The notes under the pieces are model-generated. The model worked only from the letters and a program-made list of their open reading frames with translations. It was not told the DNA's origin and did not search any database. A DNA stretch of 36,594 nt, taken from Brevundimonas sp. (GTDB taxonomy: Bacteria > Pseudomonadota > Alphaproteobacteria > Caulobacterales > Caulobacteraceae). This document shows, piece after piece, positions 31,944-36,594 of this stretch; within the stretch, counting starts at the first letter, position 1, and each line of letters opens with the position of its first letter. The stretch is taken from contig NZ_PNLV01000015.1 in assembly GCF_013823285.1 (NCBI RefSeq), forward strand, positions 1 through 36,594, read 5' to 3'. A program made the translations under genes and the position numbers.

Positions 31944-33004
31944 GGGGCCGCGGCGGCGAAGACCGCCTCATAGTCGCTGCGGGCCAGTTCGAAGTCCGGG
32001 GGGCGTCCGATGTCGATCCAGTACTCGTGGATGGGGAAGGCGCCGACGGTGTCCCCCCGGTCCGACAGGGCGGCCAGAAGGGTTGGCATGTCGTAGTGAC
32101 CGCTGTCCGGGACCTGCTTGAGGGCGTCGGGTCCCAGCACATAGATCCCGGCGTTGGCGAACCAGCGGAAGGTGGGCTTCTCGCGGATGGAGACCAGCCG
32201 GTGCCCTTCGGTCTCCACCACGCCGAAGGGGGCCTCGAACCGATGCTCCCGCACGCAGACGGTGGCGGCGGCTTCGTGATCGCCGTGGAAATCCAGAAGC
32301 TGGCCGAAATCCAGCCGGGTCAGGACGTCGCCGTTCATGACGAGGAAGGGCTCCTCCATGGGCTCGTCGAGCAGGGCCAGAGCTCCGGCGGTGCCGCGCG
32401 GCTCGGTCTCGCGCAGATAGGAGATTTCAACATCAAGGGCGGAGCCGTCGCCGAAATGGCCCTCGATCACCTCGGCCAGATAGTTCACCGCCAGGCGGAA
32501 GCGGCCGAACCCCTGATCCCGCAGACGCTCGATGATGGTCTCCAGCAGCGGGCGGCCCGAGATGGTCAGCATGGGCTTGGGCGTGTGGCGGGTCAGGGGG
32601 GCCAGACGCGCGCCGCGTCCGCCGGCCATGATGACCACCAGATTGTCGCGCCGGCCCGCCTCGCCGTAGTGCTCCGGGTAAAGGCCCACCACCCGGCCCG
32701 CCTTGTCGATGACAGGCGCCTGGGTCGCGCCGCGCACCTCCAGCTCGGCCTGGATTTCGGCGGGGTTCTGGCCCCGGCGCACGGCGACGGGTTCGGCGTT
32801 CATGGCCGTCTCGACGCCGGCTTCCATGGGGGTCATGCGCAGCAGGGCCCGGCGCACGTCGCCGTCGGTGAGGGAGCCGCGCAGGCGGCCGTTCTCGTCG
32901 ATGACCACCACCAGCTGGCCGCGCACGGCGTCCAGCCGCTCGATGGCCTCACGCAGGGTGGCCTGATCGGACAGCAGCCAGGGGGCCAGTTCACGACGGG
33001 TCAT
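31940..33004 (-). CDS. ptmE: CBS-domain sugar-1-phosphate nucleotidyltransferase (PtmE/LegX type)
   Basis: 354 aa. Residues about 8-115 are a CBS pair (VVVIDENGRLRGSLTDGDVR and QAPVIDKAGRVVGLYPEHYG). From about 122 a nucleotidyltransferase domain begins with VVIMAGGRGARLAPLTRHTP, followed by KPML, NGDVLTRLDF, GVVETEGHRLVSIREKPTF, NAGIYVLGPDAL and EYWIDIGRPPDFELA. In Campylobacter the same fusion (PtmE) makes GDP-GlcN from GlcN-1-P to feed legionaminic acid synthesis, and this family has been described as a marker (LegX) of legionaminic acid pathways. The nucleotide used here is inferred from the family. The CBS pair may sense an adenosyl nucleotide. Overlaps legG and legF by 4 bp each. Confidence 0.87.
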   Translation of the reverse strand: MTRRELAPWLLSDQATLREAIERLDAVRGQLVVVIDENGRLRGSLTDGDVRRALLRMTPMEAGVETAMNAEPVAVRRGQNPAEIQAELEVRGATQAPVIDKAGRVVGLYPEHYGEAGRRDNLVVIMAGGRGARLAPLTRHTPKPMLTISGRPLLETIIERLRDQGFGRFRLAVNYLAEVIEGHFGDGSALDVEISYLRETEPRGTAGALALLDEPMEEPFLVMNGDVLTRLDFGQLLDFHGDHEAAATVCVREHRFEAPFGVVETEGHRLVSIREKPTFRWFANAGIYVLGPDALKQVPDSGHYDMPTLLAALSDRGDTVGAFPIHEYWIDIGRPPDFELARSDYEAVFAAAAP

Positions 33005-34143
33005 GATGGGCGCTCCTCGCCGGGAAAGGATTTCTGTCTGAGGCGGTCGTCGATGGGCTCGGCGGCCAGCCGGGGGGCGATGCGCGAACCTGCGCGGCCG
33101 TCGCCGTAGGGATTGGCCATGCCGGTCAGGCTGGAGCGGAACGCCGGGTCCAGCGCGCGGCTCAGGGCCTGTCGCACGGCGGCGGGATCCGGGCCCGCGT
33201 CGAGGACGTTGGCGCCCCGGTCGCGGCCTTTCTGGCGGTCGCCCACATTGACCACGGGCAGGGCGAAGGCCGCCGCCTCGATGATCCCGCTGGACGAGTT
33301 TCCCGCCATGACCGCCGCGTGGGCCAGAGCCGGGGCGTAGAGGGGGCCGAGGCTGGGGATCAGGCTGATGTTTGCACGTCCCTCGGCCCAGTTGCGGATG
33401 CGCGCCGCCTGGCCCGCCCCGCCGGGGTCGGCGTTGACGCCGGTGAACAGGACCGGATTGCCTCTTTCCGACAGGGCCGTCAGCAGCGCCTCAAGTCCGG
33501 CCGCGCCGCCGTCGGAGGTCAGGGTCTCCGGGTGCCAGGTGACGAGAACGAACGCGCCCGGATCGGCCATGTTCAGGGTGCGGAAGAAGTCGCCGCGCGG
33601 CAGGGGCGGCGCCTGCATCAGCAGGTCCAGTCCCGGCGCCCCGGCGGTGGTGATGCGCCAGTCTTCCTCGCCCATGCGGATCAGGCGCGCGGCGGCGGCG
33701 TCTGTGGCCGGAAAGTGCAGGTGGGACAGTTTGGTGATGGCGTGGCGAAAGGCGTCGTCCATGGCGCCGAGGGTCAGTTCGCCGCCGTGCAGGTGGGCGA
33801 TGACCGCGCCCGCCAGCGAGGCCGCCCCCGCCGCCGCCAGGGTCTCGTAGCGGTCGCCGATCAGGACGACCATGTCGGGCCGCTCGTCGGCCAGCACCCC
33901 GGCGAAGGCGGCGGTCAGGGCGCCCATGCGACGGCCCAGGTCCGCGCGGCCGCCGCCGTCCAGGTGGGCGGGGATGCGGCAGGTGCGCACGCTGTGGTCC
34001 TCGATCAGGCTGTCGGGGCCGAGCGGATCGTCCACCACGATGGCCAGTGCGGAAACCCCGACCTCGTCCAGCGCGCGGCCCACGACCGCCGCCATGGCGC
34101 GGTCGGCGCGGGAGACGGAGACCACGCAGACCGTTCGCGTCAT
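33001..34143 (-). CDS. legG: Hydrolysing sugar-nucleotide 2-epimerase (NeuC/LegG family)
   Basis: 380 aa from the ATG at 34143 (MTRTVCVVSVSRADRAMAAV). It releases the nucleotide from a 2,4-diacetamido-trideoxyhexose and inverts C2, giving the 6-carbon precursor for LegI. Family landmarks are VVLIGDRYETLAAA, IAHLHGGELTLGAMDDAFRH, ITKLSHLHFPAT, LVTWHPET, MAGNSSSGIIEAAAF and NVGDRQKGRDRGANV. The presence of this epimerase and the absence of a PseG-type hydrolase are the main reason for choosing legionaminic over pseudaminic acid. It is read within a longer open frame that starts inside legI; the internal ATG overlapping the legI stop by 4 bp is the true start. Confidence 0.88.
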   Translation of the reverse strand: MTRTVCVVSVSRADRAMAAVVGRALDEVGVSALAIVVDDPLGPDSLIEDHSVRTCRIPAHLDGGGRADLGRRMGALTAAFAGVLADERPDMVVLIGDRYETLAAAGAASLAGAVIAHLHGGELTLGAMDDAFRHAITKLSHLHFPATDAAAARLIRMGEEDWRITTAGAPGLDLLMQAPPLPRGDFFRTLNMADPGAFVLVTWHPETLTSDGGAAGLEALLTALSERGNPVLFTGVNADPGGAGQAARIRNWAEGRANISLIPSLGPLYAPALAHAAVMAGNSSSGIIEAAAFALPVVNVGDRQKGRDRGANVLDAGPDPAAVRQALSRALDPAFRSSLTGMANPYGDGRAGSRIAPRLAAEPIDDRLRQKSFPGEERPS

Positions 34144-35207
34144 GTCCCGGCGGGCTCCACATCCGCCCACGCCACCGGTTCGTCCGGTTGCAGCGCGCGG
34201 GTCAGGCGGCGGCCGATCAGGCGCGGCAGGTCGTCGGGCGGGGCCCCCGTGCCGGGGCGCTTGCAGCCCAGATGCGCGGCGGTCAGCACCGTTCCGGCGG
34301 GCAGGGCGTCCAGCGCCACCACGCTGCGTCGGATGCCTGAAATGTTTGCGGCCTCCGACGGCCGGGGGCGCTTGATTCCGTCGCCCAGCATGGCCTCGGT
34401 CCGGCGCACGGCGCGGACCAGGGCCGCGAAGTCGTCCGGCGCCATGGAGGCCGCGTGGTCGGGACCGGGGGCCGCCGTATCCAGCGTCAGGTGCTTCTCG
34501 ATCACCCGCGCGCCCAGGGCCGTGGCGGCGACGGCGGCCTCGGCGCCGAGGGAATGGTCCGACAGCCCGACCACGACGCCCAGCTCGCCCGACAGGGTGG
34601 TCAGGGCCCGCAGGTTCATCTCCGCGTCCGGGGCCGGATACTCGGAGACGCAATGCAGCACGCAGACCGGCGGATCGGCCTCGGCGCGCACGGCGGCCAG
34701 GGCATGGCGGGCTTCGTCCAGGGTGCTGGCGCCGGTGGACAGGATGACGGGGCGGCCTGTCCTGCCGGCGGCGGTCAGGAAGGCGGAATGGTTGACCTCG
34801 CTGGAGCCGATCTTGACCACGGCCATGTCCAGATCGCCGGTCAGGTGGGCCAGGGTGTCGAAACCCTCGGGCGTGGACATGAACATCACGCCCGCCGCTT
34901 CGCAGGCGGCCTTGAGCCGGGCGGTGTCCTCCAGTCCGATGCGCAGCCGCTCGAGCAGGTCGTAGAAGCTCTCCTGAACCCCGGTGGTGCGCTCCAGATA
35001 GTCCACCTTGTGGCTGAACCGGCCGACGATCTCGCCGGGGAGCCAGGTCTGGAACTTGACCGCGTCGGCCCCCGCGGCGGCGGCGGCCTCGATCAGGGCG
35101 AAGGCCTTGTCCATGTGGCCGTCGTGGTTCACCCCGGCCTCGGCGATGATGAAGACACGGTCGTCCCATGGAGCGTTTCCGGGGGCTTTTCCAGGGGCGG
35201 CGCTCAT
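34140..35207 (-). CDS. legI: N,N'-diacetyllegionaminic acid synthase (NeuB/LegI family)
   Basis: 355 aa. Condenses the 6-carbon precursor with phosphoenolpyruvate to make the nonulosonic acid. The TIM barrel (about residues 15-270) begins FIIAEAGVNHDGHMDKAFAL and contains GADAVKFQTW, MSTPEGFDTLAHL, VKIGSSEVNH, VILSTGAST, LHCVSEYPAP, VGLSDHSLGAEAAVAATALG and IEKHLTLDTAAPGPDHAASM. These are the metal- and PEP-binding blocks of NeuB. A C-terminal SAF (antifreeze-like) domain runs about 295-350 (RRSVVALDALPAGTVLTAAH). It overlaps legB and legG by 4 bp. Confidence 0.92.
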   Translation of the reverse strand: MSAAPGKAPGNAPWDDRVFIIAEAGVNHDGHMDKAFALIEAAAAAGADAVKFQTWLPGEIVGRFSHKVDYLERTTGVQESFYDLLERLRIGLEDTARLKAACEAAGVMFMSTPEGFDTLAHLTGDLDMAVVKIGSSEVNHSAFLTAAGRTGRPVILSTGASTLDEARHALAAVRAEADPPVCVLHCVSEYPAPDAEMNLRALTTLSGELGVVVGLSDHSLGAEAAVAATALGARVIEKHLTLDTAAPGPDHAASMAPDDFAALVRAVRRTEAMLGDGIKRPRPSEAANISGIRRSVVALDALPAGTVLTAAHLGCKRPGTGAPPDDLPRLIGRRLTRALQPDEPVAWADVEPAGT

Positions 35208-36202
35208 GTGGCGTAGTCCTGCGGACGGTACAGATGCAGGTTGTCGCGGATGAAGGCGACGGTGCGCACCAGCCCGTCCTCCAGCGACACCTGCGGCGCC
35301 CAGCCCAGGGCTTCGCGGGCTTTTGAGGCGTCGGCGATCAGGCGGTCCACCTCGCTGCCCTCGGGGCGCAGGCGCTGCGGGTCGGTGACGACCTCGATGT
35401 CACGGCCCGCCGCGCGGCCGATCATCAGGGCCAGGTCGCCGATGGAGACCTCGCGCCCCCCGCCGAAGTGCAAGGTCCGGCCCTCGATCCCGGGCGTGGC
35501 GGCGGCGCGCAGGAAGGCGTCGGCGGTGTCGTCCACGAAGACGAAGTCGCGGGTCGGTCGCGTGGCGCCCAGATTGACGGTGTTCCCGTTGAGGGCCTGC
35601 ACCGCCACCGCCGGGATCACGGCGCGGGCGCTCTGGCGAGGGCCAAAGGTGTTGAAGGGGCGCAGGGTCACGGCCGGGACGCCGAACGACAGGTGGAAGG
35701 ACTCCACCAGCTTGTCGGCCGCGATCTTGGAGGCCGCATAGGGGGACTGGGCCTGAAGCGGATGCGCCTCGGTCATGGGGGCGAAGCGGGCGGTGCCATA
35801 GACCTCGCTGGTGGATGTATGGACCATGCGGGCCACGCCGCAGTCGCGCACCGCCTGCAGCACGTTCAGCGTGCCCAGGGTGTTGACCCGCACATAGCTC
35901 TCGGGCGCGGCGTAGGAATAGGGAATGGCGATCAGGGCGCCCAGGTGCAGCACGATCTCGCAGTCCCGGACCGCGTCCATGACCGAGTCCCTGTCCGCCA
36001 GATCGCCGCGCCGGATGTCGACCTCGCCGCGCACGGGGGACGTGTCCAGCCATTCGGCCGTGCCCGAGGAGGTGTAGAGCACAAGGGCGCGCGTTTCCGC
36101 CCCGGCTTCGACCAGCCGCTCGCACACGCGGCTGCCGATGAAGCCGCCGCCGCCGGTGACCAGCACCCGCTTGCCCTTCAGGGAAGCGATGGGATCGACC
36201 AT
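35204..36202 (-). CDS. legB: NAD-dependent sugar-nucleotide 4,6-dehydratase (LegB-like SDR)
   Basis: 332 aa from the ATG at 36202; an open extension of 43 codons upstream lacks protein character. Extended SDR: VLVTGGGGFIGSRVCERLVE (NAD motif, residues 13-32), HLGALIAIPYSYAAPESYVR, HTSTSEVYGTA, Tyr155 and Lys159 in SPYAASKIAADKL, and FNTFGPRQSARAVIP. Expected to dehydrate a nucleotide-GlcNAc to the 4-keto-6-deoxy sugar, the first pathway-specific step. The family is also close to epimerases, so the assignment leans on the operon. First gene of the five-gene overlapping operon; the promoter should lie in the 177-bp gap shared with the divergent otsB. Confidence 0.87.
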   Translation of the reverse strand: MVDPIASLKGKRVLVTGGGGFIGSRVCERLVEAGAETRALVLYTSSGTAEWLDTSPVRGEVDIRRGDLADRDSVMDAVRDCEIVLHLGALIAIPYSYAAPESYVRVNTLGTLNVLQAVRDCGVARMVHTSTSEVYGTARFAPMTEAHPLQAQSPYAASKIAADKLVESFHLSFGVPAVTLRPFNTFGPRQSARAVIPAVAVQALNGNTVNLGATRPTRDFVFVDDTADAFLRAAATPGIEGRTLHFGGGREVSIGDLALMIGRAAGRDIEVVTDPQRLRPEGSEVDRLIADASKAREALGWAPQVSLEDGLVRTVAFIRDNLHLYRPQDYAT

Positions 36203-36379
36203 GTGAATTACGCCCCGGACCGCGAATCGCCTGACGCAGTCTAGACCGACGCCTCCCCACACAATCCTTAACGGGGCGGCGGCCACGGTTGATTTCGCAG
36301 GTGCGAAGAAAAATCCCCCGCCAGGGGTCAACTTCGAGGCCGGTCACGCGTTAGGATGCGGGGACAAGCCAGACAGTTC

Positions 36380-36594
36380 ATGAGGATCATGCCGACAGAC
36401 GCCGCCCTTGCCGTGACGCCCTTGTCGCCCCCGCCTGCCTTGCCGCAGCGGCCGGCCCTGTTTCTGGACATGGACGGAGTGCTGGCGCCGATCACCGACA
36501 CGCCCGGCGACGTCGGGCCGGATGACCGCCGCAGCCGCGTGCTCGGCCGTCTGCTGGAGCGGCTGGACGGTCGGCTGGCGGTGGTCAGCGGACG
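36380..36594 (+). CDS. otsB: Trehalose-6-phosphate phosphatase, N-terminal part (cut by window edge)
   Basis: 71 codons from ATG 36380 (a second in-frame ATG at 36389 is an alternative) run to the window end without a stop. After a Pro-rich leader (TPLSPPPALPQRP), ALFLDMDGVLAPITDTPGDV holds HAD motif I (DxDG with the nucleophile Asp), then LGRLLERLDGRLAVVSG, which matches OtsB. The remaining roughly 170-190 residues are outside. It is divergent from the leg operon; trehalose-6-phosphate synthase (otsA) would be expected downstream. Confidence 0.85.
   Translation, partial: MRIMPTDAALAVTPLSPPPALPQRPALFLDMDGVLAPITDTPGDVGPDDRRSRVLGRLLERLDGRLAVVSG

Noticed and set aside
34144-35169. Long minus frame joined to the front of legG
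   Set aside because: It is an off-frame reading of legI; the epimerase starts at ATG 34143 with the 4-bp overlap seen at every other junction of the operon.
31284-36202. Pseudaminic or true sialic acid pathway
   Set aside because: No PseG-like hydrolase or PseC/PseH; a NeuC-type epimerase together with a 4,6-dehydratase and a PtmE-type enzyme fits legionaminic acid better.

Overview
The window is high-GC alphaproteobacterial DNA. GANTC (CcrM-type) sites inside intergenic repeats, the gene families present and the coding style suggest Caulobacterales, most likely Brevundimonas or a close relative. This taxonomic call is inference from gene content; no rRNA is present to confirm it. Nearly all of the window is coding, and I saw no tRNA, rRNA, transposase, integrase or CRISPR array.

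Layout. (1) 1-1665: 3'-truncated lepA (minus). (2) 1896-6167: an RND efflux pair, a lipoprotein adaptor plus the inner-membrane pump. (3) 6168-13233: an ECF sigma factor coupled to a small membrane protein, a fold-type I PLP enzyme, a membrane-anchored hypothetical, a TonB-C-domain protein coupled to a fumarylacetoacetase-family hydrolase, and small hypotheticals with an isoprenylcysteine-methyltransferase-like membrane protein. (4) 13234-17710: exported isoaspartyl peptidase, small membrane protein, 4-hydroxyphenylpyruvate dioxygenase, a YqaA/DedA protein, DsbB and Coq7. (5) 17711-30804: a surface-polysaccharide region with wecC, a beheaded wecB remnant, methyltransferase-like proteins, a complete KpsM/T/E/D-type export operon, an odd 573-aa protein and a large GT4 glycosyltransferase. 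(6) 30988-36202: a small ORF followed (reading along the minus strand, preceded) by a tightly overlapping five-gene legionaminic-acid operon, legB-legI-legG-ptmE-legF. (7) 36380-end: the start of otsB (trehalose-6-phosphate phosphatase).

How the genes fit together. The leg genes encode the dehydratase, a hydrolysing 2-epimerase, the nonulosonate synthase, a CBS-linked sugar-1-phosphate nucleotidyltransferase (PtmE/LegX type) and the CMP-transferase. This is the GDP-sugar version of the legionaminic acid route, but the 4-aminotransferase (LegC) and N-acetyltransferase (LegH) steps are not in the window. The neighbouring Kps-type ABC exporter and glycosyltransferases would export a lipid-linked polysaccharide. 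Whether the nonulosonate goes into that polymer or onto flagellin cannot be told from the sequence. Outside the genes, the most notable items are a dispersed ~57-bp intergenic repeat (three copies, each with a triple 9-nt unit, an inverted-repeat frame and one GANTC at the same place), a head-to-head deletion scar that removed the 5' parts of wecB and a divergent gene, and a pair of REP-like palindromes with compensating stem changes.
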